A model generated the notes under the pieces. It saw nothing but the letters and a program-made list of their open reading frames with translations, searched no databases and was not told the DNA's origin. Of a DNA stretch of 54,207 bases, positions 45,250 to 54,014 are shown piece by piece. A program made the translations under genes and the position numbers. Numbering within the stretch: the first letter of the stretch is position 1; every line of letters begins with the position of its first letter. This DNA is from Bacteroidota bacterium (lineage in GTDB: Bacteria > Bacteroidota > Bacteroidia > Bacteroidales > UBA7960), in NCBI GenBank assembly GCA_018335675.1, contig JAGXRQ010000096.1, positions 1-54,207 on the forward strand. The letters are read 5' to 3'.

Positions 45250-45339
45250 TTATTTCTTTTTATGCCTGTTTTTGCGCAAACGTTTTTTACGTTTGTGCGT
45301 TGCCATCTTATGTCTTTTTCTTTTTTTTCCGCTTGGCAT
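45250..45339 (-). CDS. bS22/mS38-like small ribosomal protein (AURKAIP1/COX24 type)
   Basis: A 29-residue, very basic protein: it starts MPSGKKRKRHKMATHKRKK and ends with RLRKN, RHKKK. It matches the AURKAIP1/COX24 C-terminal domain, seen in mitochondrial mS38 and actinobacterial bS22, where it sits near the decoding centre of the small subunit. It is too short for standard ORF thresholds. It lies between HU (38 bases upstream) and rng, an order I recall from other Bacteroidota. Confidence 0.85.
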   Translation of the reverse strand: MPSGKKRKRHKMATHKRKKRLRKNRHKKK

Positions 45340-45377
45340 AACTATAATATTTAAATATTAAAAATTTCTTTTGCTAA

Positions 45378-45671
45378 TTATTTAGAAGCTTTAACTGTTT
45401 TCTTAACTTCACTTACAAACTCTTTTGCAGGTTTGAAAGATGGGATACAATGAGCAGGGATTATGATAGTAGTGTTTTTTGAAATATTTCTACCTGTTTT
45501 TTCAGCTCTTTCTTTAATAATGAAGCTTCCGAAACCTCTCAAATAAACGTTATCACCCTTCACAAGAGCACCTTTTACGGTATTCATAAACGCTTCTACA
45601 GTTGCCTGAACTGATACTTTCTCAATGCCTGTTTTGTTTGCAATCTCATTTACGATTTCAGCTTTTGTCAT
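45378..45671 (-). CDS. hup: HU family DNA-binding protein
   Basis: A 97-residue nucleoid protein. MTKAEIVNEIANKTGI and the beta arm GFGSFIIKERAEKTGRNI, followed by AHCIPSFKPAKEF, are HU/IHF features. The arm has Ile-Ile-Pro-Ala in place of the usual IPA-x-x-x-P order but is otherwise normal. On the minus strand TAACTTTG (45733-45726) is a -7 candidate about 55 bases upstream, with TTTG 23 bases before it. Confidence 0.93.
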   Translation of the reverse strand: MTKAEIVNEIANKTGIEKVSVQATVEAFMNTVKGALVKGDNVYLRGFGSFIIKERAEKTGRNISKNTTIIIPAHCIPSFKPAKEFVSEVKKTVKASK

Positions 45672-46134
45672 AATTCAATATTTTAGATTATATAATTTAT
45701 TATTCAACATTCTCAAATTGGGTTGCAAAGTTAACTTTTTTCTTATATAAAGAAAACAAAATATTATTTTTTAATTTAATTAACCATGTGATATTAATAA
45801 TATTATGAATTTATAGCATAAAGAAATTAATAAAATCTCATTTTGAAAATCTTGTTTTGATTTTTCACAAAGCTAATAATGAAATTACATTCAATTTTGA
45901 ATGCAAAACAAGAATTAATTAGTCGAAAAAAAAACTAACTTTGATGATATTATAAAAGACCAATAAAAACAACATATTCAAGAAAAAAACACATTCACAA
46001 AAAAACATCAAGTCATATATTTATTGTTTTTTATCTATTTTTTTTTGCTTTTTGTTGTTGTTTTATAAAATTGTTATAATTTTGTCGCGAATTATTTATT
46101 AAACAATATTGTATAATTATTAAAAAATTAAATT
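45672..46134. other. long divergent intergenic region (hup / ssb)
   Basis: A 463-base gap of very low GC content. It holds the hup -7 candidate, TAACTTTG at 45936-45943 on the plus strand without a visible -33 partner and without a following gene for 190 bases, and the ssb promoter at 46055-46084. No protein-like frame is seen. A small RNA starting near 45950 is possible but unsupported. Confidence 0.5.
46055..46084 (+). promoter_or_regulatory. ssb promoter
   Basis: TTG (46055-46057), a 19-base spacer and TAATTTTG (46077-46084) match the consensus. Start near 46091 gives a leader of about 45 bases. Confidence 0.65.
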
Positions 46135-46557
46135 ATGGCTGGAGTTAACAAAGTTATTTTAATTGGGCACCTTGGCAAGGACCCTGAAATTAGATCTATT
46201 GAAGGTGGAGTTAAAAAGGCTTCTTTTTCATTAGCAACAACAGAGTATTACAAAAACAAAAATGGAGAAAGAACAGAATCCACTGAATGGCATAATGTAG
46301 TATTATGGCGTGGACTTGCTGAGCTTGCTGAAAATTATTTGAGAAAAGGCAGTCAGGTTTATCTTGAGGGAAGAATCAAATACAGGCAGTATGACGACAA
46401 AGATGGTGTTAAAAAGTATATCACCGAAATAAATGGAGACGCTCTAACTTTTCTTGGTGGCGGTAAAGGACAACAAACTCCTTCCGAACAGCCTATAAAA
46501 GGATCTTCAGAAGATAATCCGCCAATGGAAGATCTAAGCGACGATCTACCGTTCTAG
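46135..46557 (+). CDS. ssb: single-stranded DNA-binding protein
   Basis: A 140-residue SSB. The OB-fold (1-105) starts MAGVNKVILIGHLGKDPEIR and has TEWHNVVLWRGLAELAENYL and VYLEGRIKYRQYDDKDG. A short linker leads to the acidic tip DDLPF that recruits repair and replication partners. It is transcribed alone from its own promoter and stops at a terminator one base after the gene. Confidence 0.97.
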   Translation: MAGVNKVILIGHLGKDPEIRSIEGGVKKASFSLATTEYYKNKNGERTESTEWHNVVLWRGLAELAENYLRKGSQVYLEGRIKYRQYDDKDGVKKYITEINGDALTFLGGGKGQQTPSEQPIKGSSEDNPPMEDLSDDLPF

Positions 46558-46590
46558 AAAAAAAGCCTCAATTACTTGAGGCTTTTTTTT
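46558..46590 (+). terminator. bidirectional terminator after ssb
   Basis: GCCTCAA (46565-46571), loop TTAC, TTGAGGC (46576-46582), flanked by seven A and eight T. The T run overlaps the stop codon of the convergent 46589-49459 gene, so both transcripts end here. Confidence 0.9.
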
Positions 46591-49459
46591 ATCCAATCCT
46601 GTACTCTAGGCTCAATCTAGATTGATGGTCTGATAGGTTAGCAATAATTTTCTTGAGCATTATTTTTTCTAAATCCGACAACAGTTTGGTTTGAATCTGA
46701 TTGTTAACGATTGTATTAGATTCAATCTGCTTAAGTTGATTTTTAATTCTTAGCAGCATTAGAAATCTGTAGGCTTGTTCAATTTCTTCTTTCACGGAGT
46801 CGGTAACAGCATCAGCAGACTGCAGAGCAAAAAGTCTTTCAAGTGTATTTCTTTCCCCTATACCAAATTTAAGCGACCATAATCTTACAATGCTTGTAAT
46901 AGCAAGCATTGGGAGTTTTACATCATAAAAATCAACATGTTTTGAACTTTCAATAGCATATAACTTTAATGATACAGTGCTTTGTGCAAGATTATAAAAA
47001 AACACATTTTTATCTTTAAGGGTTTTTTGACAAAACTGCTGAAGTTTGTTTGCGAGATCAAAATCACCGAAAACAGGTCTGAAATCAAAAAATATTGAAA
47101 TATTAAGTATTTCCTGAGGGTTTGGTTTATCAATCCATTCCAATATCATCTTTTTCCATGCTTCTAGCTCCATGCACCATTGTTTATTCAATGCCATTAC
47201 GCCACCCTTACACAATGGATATCCGGCTTTATTAAGCTTATTGCAAACAATATCGCCTAATTTCAAAAAATACTCTTGTAAAACCTTAATATCCTCATTT
47301 GAGTTATTTTGAAATAAGATGGCATTATCCTGATCTGTAGCAAGAGTTTGTTCTCTCCTACCTTCACTACCCAGGGCTAAAAAAACGAAAGGTACAGGAG
47401 GCTTACCCACCTCACCAATTGCCTCATTAATTAGTTTCTCTGTAATTGTATCTGACAATTTACTAATGAGCTTACCCGTTGTTGCTACTCCTGTTCCTGT
47501 TTCGACCAAGGTTGATATTAATCTTGGCAATCGGTTCATAGCCTCATTAATTTCATATACTGATTCAGATTTTTGTATTGCATTGATTAAAAACTCAGGT
47601 GTGTCTTTCCTTAATTCAGAAAGACGAATAAGACTAATATAAAAATGTGTTTTATTATCTTGAGAATTTACTACAATGTAAGAAACATGGTGTTGCATCA
47701 TTAAAGAAAAAGCATCCATTACCATATCATCTTCCGAAACGGCAATTATGGGAGAACTCATAATTTTTGCTACAGCAATTGAATCGTCATTTCCTGATGC
47801 AATAACTCTTCTGCTTATATCACTATGCGTAACTAACCCCATTATATCTTCCTGATCATCAACAACTAAGATTACATCCGACTTAGCAGCAACCATTAAT
47901 TTGGCAGCAATCTTAACACTGGTTTTTAGTTCGCACTTTGGGGCAGGCAGCATAAAGTCCTTTACCGGTTGCAAAAGAACATTAGCAGATAATTGAACAG
48001 AAGGAGCATTTTTCTTAAAATCAGAATCTCTACTGAGATGATCGTATGCATCAATAATAACACCATCGCAATAATTAAGCTTGCCATCAGCGTCTTCAAC
48101 CGGGAATAAAGAAACCATTGCCATAAGCACAGTACCATCTCCTCTTCGAATTCTAATGAGTTTATCTTTTACGTGAATTCCTTCATTGATTGCCCTAACA
48201 ACATCTTTTTTCTCATCAGACAAATCAAAGAGTTCCTGCACATGAGTGTCTTTCAATTCATATTGAGATGAGTAACCAAGAAGCTCAAGAGCTTTAGTGT
48301 TAATTTCAGTAAACCTAGATTGCCTTCCAAGTGTGCATCTAAAAACACCAATATTCATTAACCCTGCTATGGACTTGAATTTCTCCATACTAAGATCAAG
48401 CTCTTTCTCAACATTTTTGTGTTTTGAAACATCTTTTACTGCATAAATAAATCCCACTTTGCCTTCAATTTCAAACTTTGAAATATTAATAACCACATCT
48501 ACAAGAACTCCGTTTTTCTTTTGAATTTTCTTCTCAGACGATAGTTCCGAAGGTTTTAATTGATCAGTATTATTAATATTATTTTTATTACCAACAATCT
48601 CATTCAAAGTTTCAATAAGGATATAATTATGCTCATCAAATTCAAGCTGAGAATATCCCAGCAGATTTAGCAAATAAGGATTACAGTATACAATTTCGTT
48701 TTTAATTACCATTAGAACGCCGTCGGTAGAAGCTTCAACAAGTTTTTTATATCTATGCATTGAGTCTCTGAGTCTTTCTTGGGCTGCATTCCTCTCTTGT
48801 TCAGCAACATAATTTCTTCTGGCCAGATAACTAATTATAGTGCCAATTAGCAATGTTATCAGAAGAGATATCCATACAACTTTTCGAGTTAGGTTCGATA
48901 TTTCTTTTTTAACATCCTCGATATAAATTCCTGTTCCAACAATCCAGCCCCATGGTTCATAAGATTTTACATAAGATAATTTAGGGACAATTGTAAGGCT
49001 ATCATCTTTCCACTGCCAATCGTACTCAACATAACCATCGCCGCCATTTTTAACAATATTAACAATATCAACAAAAAAGTTTCTTCCTCTAGAATCTCTA
49101 TAATCAGACAAATTCGTTCCCATTAAATTTGTTCTGTAAGGATGCATAATCATCACCGGGATTGTATCAGTAATCCAGAAATAATCTTTGAGTTCATCGC
49201 CGTATCTCATATCGCTAATAATCAATGATGCTTCTTCCTTGGCATCATTAATGTCAAAACTCTCATCAATCATAGCATCCAGCTTATGCATTACACTCCA
49301 GGCCGTATTAGTAAGCTCCCTGATTGTTTCTCTTTTTCCGTTCATTAGGCTTTCTCTGTAATTCGGAATCACAAAAATATAGATGGCAGCAAGAAATAAT
49401 AATACTGCAGCCATTGAAGGGAGTAGTATTCTGAAAAAGAATTTCGTGTTATTTATCAT
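46589..49459 (-). CDS. membrane Cache-PAS-PAS-CBS-CBS-nucleotidyltransferase protein
   Basis: A 956-residue multidomain signalling protein. Order: membrane helix (about 8-30); periplasmic sCache_2-like sensor (about 35-190: DYFWITDTIPVMIMHPYR, DGYVEYDWQW, WGWIVGTGIYIEDV); second helix (about 193-212); two PAS domains (about 225-345 and 355-470, with YKKLVEASTDGVLMV and GVIIDAYDHLSRD); paired CBS domains (about 495-625, HSDISRRVIASG, KIMSSPIIAVSEDD); a GlnD-like DUF294 nucleotidyltransferase (about 640-790, catalytic GSEGRREQTLATDQDNA); and a DUF294 C-terminal helical domain. No kinase, GGDEF or methyl-accepting output. sCache_2 domains commonly bind small carboxylates and CBS pairs bind adenine nucleotides. 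It follows a metallophosphoesterase by 12 bases and ends the symporter locus. Confidence 0.88.
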   Translation of the reverse strand: MINNTKFFFRILLPSMAAVLLFLAAIYIFVIPNYRESLMNGKRETIRELTNTAWSVMHKLDAMIDESFDINDAKEEASLIISDMRYGDELKDYFWITDTIPVMIMHPYRTNLMGTNLSDYRDSRGRNFFVDIVNIVKNGGDGYVEYDWQWKDDSLTIVPKLSYVKSYEPWGWIVGTGIYIEDVKKEISNLTRKVVWISLLITLLIGTIISYLARRNYVAEQERNAAQERLRDSMHRYKKLVEASTDGVLMVIKNEIVYCNPYLLNLLGYSQLEFDEHNYILIETLNEIVGNKNNINNTDQLKPSELSSEKKIQKKNGVLVDVVINISKFEIEGKVGFIYAVKDVSKHKNVEKELDLSMEKFKSIAGLMNIGVFRCTLGRQSRFTEINTKALELLGYSSQYELKDTHVQELFDLSDEKKDVVRAINEGIHVKDKLIRIRRGDGTVLMAMVSLFPVEDADGKLNYCDGVIIDAYDHLSRDSDFKKNAPSVQLSANVLLQPVKDFMLPAPKCELKTSVKIAAKLMVAAKSDVILVVDDQEDIMGLVTHSDISRRVIASGNDDSIAVAKIMSSPIIAVSEDDMVMDAFSLMMQHHVSYIVVNSQDNKTHFYISLIRLSELRKDTPEFLINAIQKSESVYEINEAMNRLPRLISTLVETGTGVATTGKLISKLSDTITEKLINEAIGEVGKPPVPFVFLALGSEGRREQTLATDQDNAILFQNNSNEDIKVLQEYFLKLGDIVCNKLNKAGYPLCKGGVMALNKQWCMELEAWKKMILEWIDKPNPQEILNISIFFDFRPVFGDFDLANKLQQFCQKTLKDKNVFFYNLAQSTVSLKLYAIESSKHVDFYDVKLPMLAITSIVRLWSLKFGIGERNTLERLFALQSADAVTDSVKEEIEQAYRFLMLLRIKNQLKQIESNTIVNNQIQTKLLSDLEKIMLKKIIANLSDHQSRLSLEYRIG

Positions 49460-49471
49460 ATTATCAGTGTT

Positions 49472-50212
49472 TTATCCAATTAAACACGGAGTTATTTCAT
49501 AAGAGTCATTATCATATAATAAATATGTACCAGATTTTCTACCTCCTGTAACAGGAGGGCAAAACACAATTCTATAGTTGGTTTTTATTGAAAATGGCTC
49601 ATATCTTGGAGCCGACCAAAACAATTTGCCGGCTATATTAACCCCACTAGGATGCGCATGTCCGGAAAAAGCAAGTTTAGCATCACATTCTTCCATAAAG
49701 GCAAAATGCTCTTTAAGTTCACTAATTTTGTAAGGAAACCACTTCCCTATTCCAGACATATCAGGCTTTATAAAATGCGAAAACAAGATATTATATTTAT
49801 CTGTAGCAACAACTTCAAATTCTTTTAAACCTTTTAGAAAGCTCATATTCTTTTCTGAAATAATAGGAATGACCTCTTCCTCATAGAGCCAAAGAGTATT
49901 ATTGGCTATCTTTTTTCTCTGTTCTATTGAAAGAGTATACCAGTTGTCCGGGATATTTTTTTCATTATAATACGAAGGTAGTCTTTGACTGTTGAACAAG
50001 TCGTGATTTCCTGCAATAACGATATCAGCCTCCTCTCTAATCAAATCAATACATGCATTTGCATCCGGTTTGTGGTCGTAAAACTCTCTTGCAAAGCCGG
50101 TAATATCTCCAAGACAAATAAGCAAATCAAATCCTTTGGATTTAATTGATTTGAATGCCTTTTCAAGCATAGAAATATCTTCATGTATGTCGGAGAGGAT
50201 TGCTATTTTCAT
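49472..50212 (-). CDS. calcineurin-like metallophosphoesterase
   Basis: A 246-residue phosphoesterase with all metal-binding blocks: SDIHED (about 7-12), CLGDITG (about 34-40), AGNHDLF (about 89-95), SHFIKPD (about 145) and SGHAHPSG (about 182-189). The substrate (phosphate monoester, diester or nucleotide) is unknown. It starts the pair with the 956-residue nucleotidyltransferase protein, 12 bases downstream. A nucleotidyltransferase next to a phosphoesterase suggests that one could reverse the other's modification; this is inference. Confidence 0.88.
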   Translation of the reverse strand: MKIAILSDIHEDISMLEKAFKSIKSKGFDLLICLGDITGFAREFYDHKPDANACIDLIREEADIVIAGNHDLFNSQRLPSYYNEKNIPDNWYTLSIEQRKKIANNTLWLYEEEVIPIISEKNMSFLKGLKEFEVVATDKYNILFSHFIKPDMSGIGKWFPYKISELKEHFAFMEECDAKLAFSGHAHPSGVNIAGKLFWSAPRYEPFSIKTNYRIVFCPPVTGGRKSGTYLLYDNDSYEITPCLIG

Positions 50213-50315
50213 GCACTCAGCTGGTTTGTTTCAAAGTTACTAAAATTAAAAAACAAACAGTTAATAGCTGCATTTTTTTAAAACAGAATAAAGAAACGAT
50301 AAGACCAGAAAGGAT

Positions 50316-51068
50316 TTACAACCTGTCTTTAGGAAATATTTTCCTTAATGTACTGCGCTTTTTTTGAGGTTGATCAAACAAAACATTAAGATTATTCTCT
50401 GCAGCCAGATTATCGGGCCATAATTCTAAAGCTTTGAAATACATATTTATTGCATTATCATATTCTCCACGGTGTCTTAAAATAATGCCATAATTTGCAT
50501 AGCTCACCGATAATCTTCTTGGAGTTTCAAACTGAGCCTCTTTTATTTGCTTAACTCTTTTCTTTAAATACCTGGAAATATTCTTGTTTTCAAATGCAAT
50601 ATCATTTTCGCTAAAATAGGGCTGTATTAAGATTTTTATTTCATCATCATTTAGATTTTCATAAACTTCAATCCAAGATGTATAAATATCTATGCTTTTT
50701 AATGCATTTATTTCAGCCGACTTAAGCAGAGAATCTTTAACAATACTGTCGTTTGCATTTAGCGCGAGAGAGATGTATGCAGCAGCTCTATTATTATAAA
50801 GAACTCCAACCTCATATGATTGCGAATAATGATCAAATTCTAAATAAATATTTTCAATAGAATCCATTAAAACAAAAACCGAGTCGTACTGGGCATTTTC
50901 TGCATATTTATTATACTTCTCATAGAGTAGATGAGCGTCATACACACGAGGATCTGTTGAGAGGTTTTCGTATTTATAATACCAATCAGCAATTACGATT
51001 GCTAAAATGAAAAGAGTACCCATCACGAGGATGAGTACTCTAGAGGTTTTATTCTTTAAAAATTTCAT
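50316..51068 (-). CDS. membrane-anchored TPR protein
   Basis: A 250-residue protein with a short cytoplasmic start, one membrane helix (about 11-29: VLILVMGTLFILAIVIADWYY) and a mostly alpha-helical outside part. VLYNNRAAAYISLAL (about 88-102) and ANYGIILRHRGEYDNAINMYFKALELWPDN (read in pieces, about 192-221) are TPR units. The end is basic (RSTLRKIFPKDRL). No enzyme motif. It starts 3 bases after the symporter stop, so it is in the same operon and may link it to the phosphoesterase and nucleotidyltransferase that follow. Confidence 0.75.
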   Translation of the reverse strand: MKFLKNKTSRVLILVMGTLFILAIVIADWYYKYENLSTDPRVYDAHLLYEKYNKYAENAQYDSVFVLMDSIENIYLEFDHYSQSYEVGVLYNNRAAAYISLALNANDSIVKDSLLKSAEINALKSIDIYTSWIEVYENLNDDEIKILIQPYFSENDIAFENKNISRYLKKRVKQIKEAQFETPRRLSVSYANYGIILRHRGEYDNAINMYFKALELWPDNLAAENNLNVLFDQPQKKRSTLRKIFPKDRL

Positions 51069-51071
51069 TTT

Positions 51072-52745
51072 CTATAAATGTACCTGTTCAACCAAAAACT
51101 TGCGAATTTCGATAGGTGTTGGTTTAGTAAGTTTAGAAACAATAATATTAACTAAAATTGCAAGAGGAGCACCTATCCATGCAAAATACCAAGCTCCTAA
51201 CCAGTATTCAACAAATTGATGATAAGGCAAAACTATACCCGATTTTCCGAAAATAAAATAGGATATAGAAACGACTGAAACCAATACCCCTGCGATAAGA
51301 CCTGCAATAGCACCTTGTTTATTGGATCCGCTCCACCAGATTCCAAGAAGGAATAATGGGAAAATTGTACATCCGGCAAGTGAGAACGTAAGAGCAACCA
51401 ATTCAGCGATAAGAGCGAGTTCCAACATTGCAATAAAAGCCACGATAATAGCCATTAAAATTGTTCCCAATCTGGCAATCATCAATTGTTTTTTTGCAGT
51501 TGCTTCAGGGTTAATAACTTTCACATAAAGGTCGTGAGAGAAAGCCGAAGCACCTGTAACAAGCAATCCTGAAACAGTAGAGAAAGCAGCAGAAACAGCA
51601 CCTGCAGCAAGAAGACCTACAATCAGAGGATGAATATTGCCAAGCTGAGCTGTATAAACTACGATAGCGTCTTTGGCAAGAGAGCCTACTTCAGGGTGTG
51701 CTGCAAGAATTTTTCCAAAAGCAGCATAAACCGGAGCTGTCCAATACAAAATACAAATAAAGAACAAACCCCAAACTACTGACCATCTAGCATCTTTAGA
51801 ATTTGGAACAACATAAAATCTTTGGATTACGTGTGGTAAACCGGCAGTACCAATCATAAGAGCAAAAACGATAGCCATCCACTGGAAGAATGTTCCGCCT
51901 GATGAAATTGCCCAAGGCATAGCAAATTCAGGAGATGCAACTATAGAAAAATGATGACCATAACTATTAAATAGTTCTGCACTATCAGCAATAGATATTC
52001 CTGAAACAATGTCAGAAACAACCGATCCATATCCAATAGGAGGTAGCAGCCAGAAATAATCATATTTAAACAACAGGATAAAAAGAGGAATTAGGAAAGA
52101 GACAATAATAATAACGTATTGAATCTGCATGTTTTTTGTAACACCAAGCATACCAGAGATAAGAGTGTAAGCCAAAACTACTCCACCACCGATCAATAAT
52201 GCATAAACATAATCAATGCCCATAATCCACTTAAACATAATACCTATGCCACCAAACTGGGCAACACAATAAGCGATAGAAATAAGTATAGCAAGTATAG
52301 CTCCGAATATTCTAAGTCCTTTTGAATAAAATCTGTCGCCAATAAAATCGGGAGCAGTATATTTACCGTACTTTCTAATTTGTCCGGCCATAAGAATAAG
52401 CAGCAACACATAACCGCCTGTCCAACCAACAACATAAGCAAGTCCGTGATAACCTGTTCCAAACATAAGAGCAGCCATACCAAGGAAACTTGCTGCACTC
52501 ATCCAGTTTGAAGCGATAGCCATACCGGAGCCAACTCTGGAAATACTTCTTCCGGCAGCATAATAATCAGATGTGTCTTTGGCGCGGAAAATAATTCCAA
52601 CCATCACGAAAGTAACTAATACACATATTAATATAATAGCAGGACCTAATTTAAAACTGCCTTCAAGTTCGGTTGCTTTTGCTGCTGCGTGAGTAGATAC
52701 AGACACAAGGAGCATTATAATTAAGAATAATATCTTTTTCATCAT
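51072..52745 (-). CDS. sodium:solute symporter, ActP-like
   Basis: A 557-residue transporter of the SSS family. Like E. coli ActP it has an N-terminal signal-like segment (MMKKILFLIIMLLVSVSTHA), then about 13 membrane helices. Family motifs: DYYAAGRSISRVGSGMAIAS with WMSAASFLG, YTAPDFIGDRF, GMLGVTKNMQIQYVII and, near 305-335, GTAGLPHVIQRFYVVPNSK. Acetate or another short carboxylate is the likely substrate by similarity; this is not certain. The DUF4212-like gene lies 29 bases upstream and TPR 3 bases downstream. Confidence 0.85.
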   Translation of the reverse strand: MMKKILFLIIMLLVSVSTHAAAKATELEGSFKLGPAIILICVLVTFVMVGIIFRAKDTSDYYAAGRSISRVGSGMAIASNWMSAASFLGMAALMFGTGYHGLAYVVGWTGGYVLLLILMAGQIRKYGKYTAPDFIGDRFYSKGLRIFGAILAILISIAYCVAQFGGIGIMFKWIMGIDYVYALLIGGGVVLAYTLISGMLGVTKNMQIQYVIIIVSFLIPLFILLFKYDYFWLLPPIGYGSVVSDIVSGISIADSAELFNSYGHHFSIVASPEFAMPWAISSGGTFFQWMAIVFALMIGTAGLPHVIQRFYVVPNSKDARWSVVWGLFFICILYWTAPVYAAFGKILAAHPEVGSLAKDAIVVYTAQLGNIHPLIVGLLAAGAVSAAFSTVSGLLVTGASAFSHDLYVKVINPEATAKKQLMIARLGTILMAIIVAFIAMLELALIAELVALTFSLAGCTIFPLFLLGIWWSGSNKQGAIAGLIAGVLVSVVSISYFIFGKSGIVLPYHQFVEYWLGAWYFAWIGAPLAILVNIIVSKLTKPTPIEIRKFLVEQVHL

Positions 52746-52774
52746 ATATCGTTTTAATGTTATTGTTAGAAAAA

Positions 52775-53521
52775 TTAAGCCATTTGTTCCTGTTTTTCTA
52801 TTTTGTCAGTTTCTACACAGTATATCCAGCATAATCCAACAAAAAGAAATAATAGAAATACAGCGGAATAGAAATAATGAAACGGAAAACCAAGGAAGTT
52901 AAAATCAGTAAGGAATGATCTGTTGTGTGTCATATAGAGATTCATGGCCTTTTCTGTTAAAGCTTGATTTTCAGCAGTAAATTCATCTTTCATGTCTGCA
53001 TTAATAGAAAACGGAACTGCTATAATTTTAACATCAGTAGTACTTATTCCAAGAATATCAGCAACATCGGCTTCAAGCTTTTTCCTTGATTGGATGTAAG
53101 TTAGGTCAGCAATATTGTCGCTTGAAGATTTCAATTCATTGAATGCCTCAACATTGTGACAAAGCTCGTCGAGTTCATCGCCTGCAATCTGAAACAAGCT
53201 ATAATTAAATGCATTAGAAAGAGCTGTTTTCATGTCAGGTTCAATATAAATTTTACCTAAACATTGCAAAACTGAATTTGCAAATACTTTAAGTTGTGCC
53301 TCAGATGCATTTCCATCTTTAACATCTGTCCATACTGCATTAAACTCAGTAAGAGCAGGTTCCGGTGTAGGCTTTCCAAGCAGCTTTAAAGTTATTTGGA
53401 ATCCAAAGATAGCAACAGCCCAAACTATTATTAGCTTAATGACCATGTTTCTGTTTCTCCTGGCCCGGGTAGTCACAGGCTTAAAAAAACTTACGTGATA
53501 ATCGTTGTTTGTATTCTCCAT
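52775..53521 (-). CDS. DUF4212-like small symporter subunit with a large insert
   Basis: A 248-residue protein with two membrane helices (about 26-47, MVIKLIIVWAVAIFGFQITL; about 215-238, FHYFYSAVFLLFLFVGLCWIY). The end NFLGFPFHYFYS and VETDKIEKQ resemble DUF4212, the small subunit often encoded before ActP-like symporters. Ordinary DUF4212 proteins are about 80-100 residues; here about 155 soluble residues lie between the helices, perhaps a periplasmic domain. I do not recognise its fold. It starts the five-gene minus-strand locus. Confidence 0.6.
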   Translation of the reverse strand: MENTNNDYHVSFFKPVTTRARRNRNMVIKLIIVWAVAIFGFQITLKLLGKPTPEPALTEFNAVWTDVKDGNASEAQLKVFANSVLQCLGKIYIEPDMKTALSNAFNYSLFQIAGDELDELCHNVEAFNELKSSSDNIADLTYIQSRKKLEADVADILGISTTDVKIIAVPFSINADMKDEFTAENQALTEKAMNLYMTHNRSFLTDFNFLGFPFHYFYSAVFLLFLFVGLCWIYCVETDKIEKQEQMA

Positions 53522-53905
53522 AAAAATTAATTATTAGTTGTTTGGTTAGTTAATTAGTTAATACAGATATGAAATTCAGGGAGCAAATATAAATATAGTT
53601 CTGACAAATTATACTTTTTTTTAAAATATCTGTTTGAACTCTGACAACTATTTACTTAAGTGACATTTAGCATTATTGTTTTTATTTTCTGGCGAAACTG
53701 TTAATATTAGCGCAAAGTCGCAATCAACAATTAACCATATTAAATATACTGTTTAGATTTGTTTATTTTTAATCATTTCCCTGCAGTTATGTGATTCAAA
53801 GCCAACCTTATCCTTCTTTTAAAACCTTAGTAGTAAAAATACAAATCCGTAACCAGCAACCTTATTAGCTTATTAAAACTTTTTCATCAAAGCTTTTCAT
53901 CAGAT
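53522..53905. other. intergenic stretch upstream of the symporter locus
   Basis: About 380 AT-rich bases. On the minus strand TATATTTG (53591-53584) is a -7 match 63 bases before the DUF4212-like gene; the nearest TTTG is only 13 bases from it. I see no gene or repeat in the rest. Confidence 0.4.
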
Positions 53906-53981
53906 ATATTGGGTGCACGGAAAATAAGAAAGTATAAATGATCAGGTTATAAGGTAATAAGTCCCTCAGTATACCCAATAT
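53906..53981 (+). ncRNA. hairpin A of the structured right edge
   Basis: ATATTGGGT (53906-53914) and ACCCAATAT (53973-53981) are a perfect 9-bp pair around 58 bases, inside which TTAT (53947-53950) and ATAA (53957-53960) can pair. It precedes the larger structure at 54015-54184 and may belong to the same element. Confidence 0.4.
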
Positions 53982-54014
53982 TGCCCCTAAACGAATAACT
54001 GGAGAAAAATTATT

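Noticed and set aside
45936-45950. Small RNA promoter in the hup-ssb gap
   Set aside because: Only a -7 match; no -33 partner, terminator or conserved structure follows.
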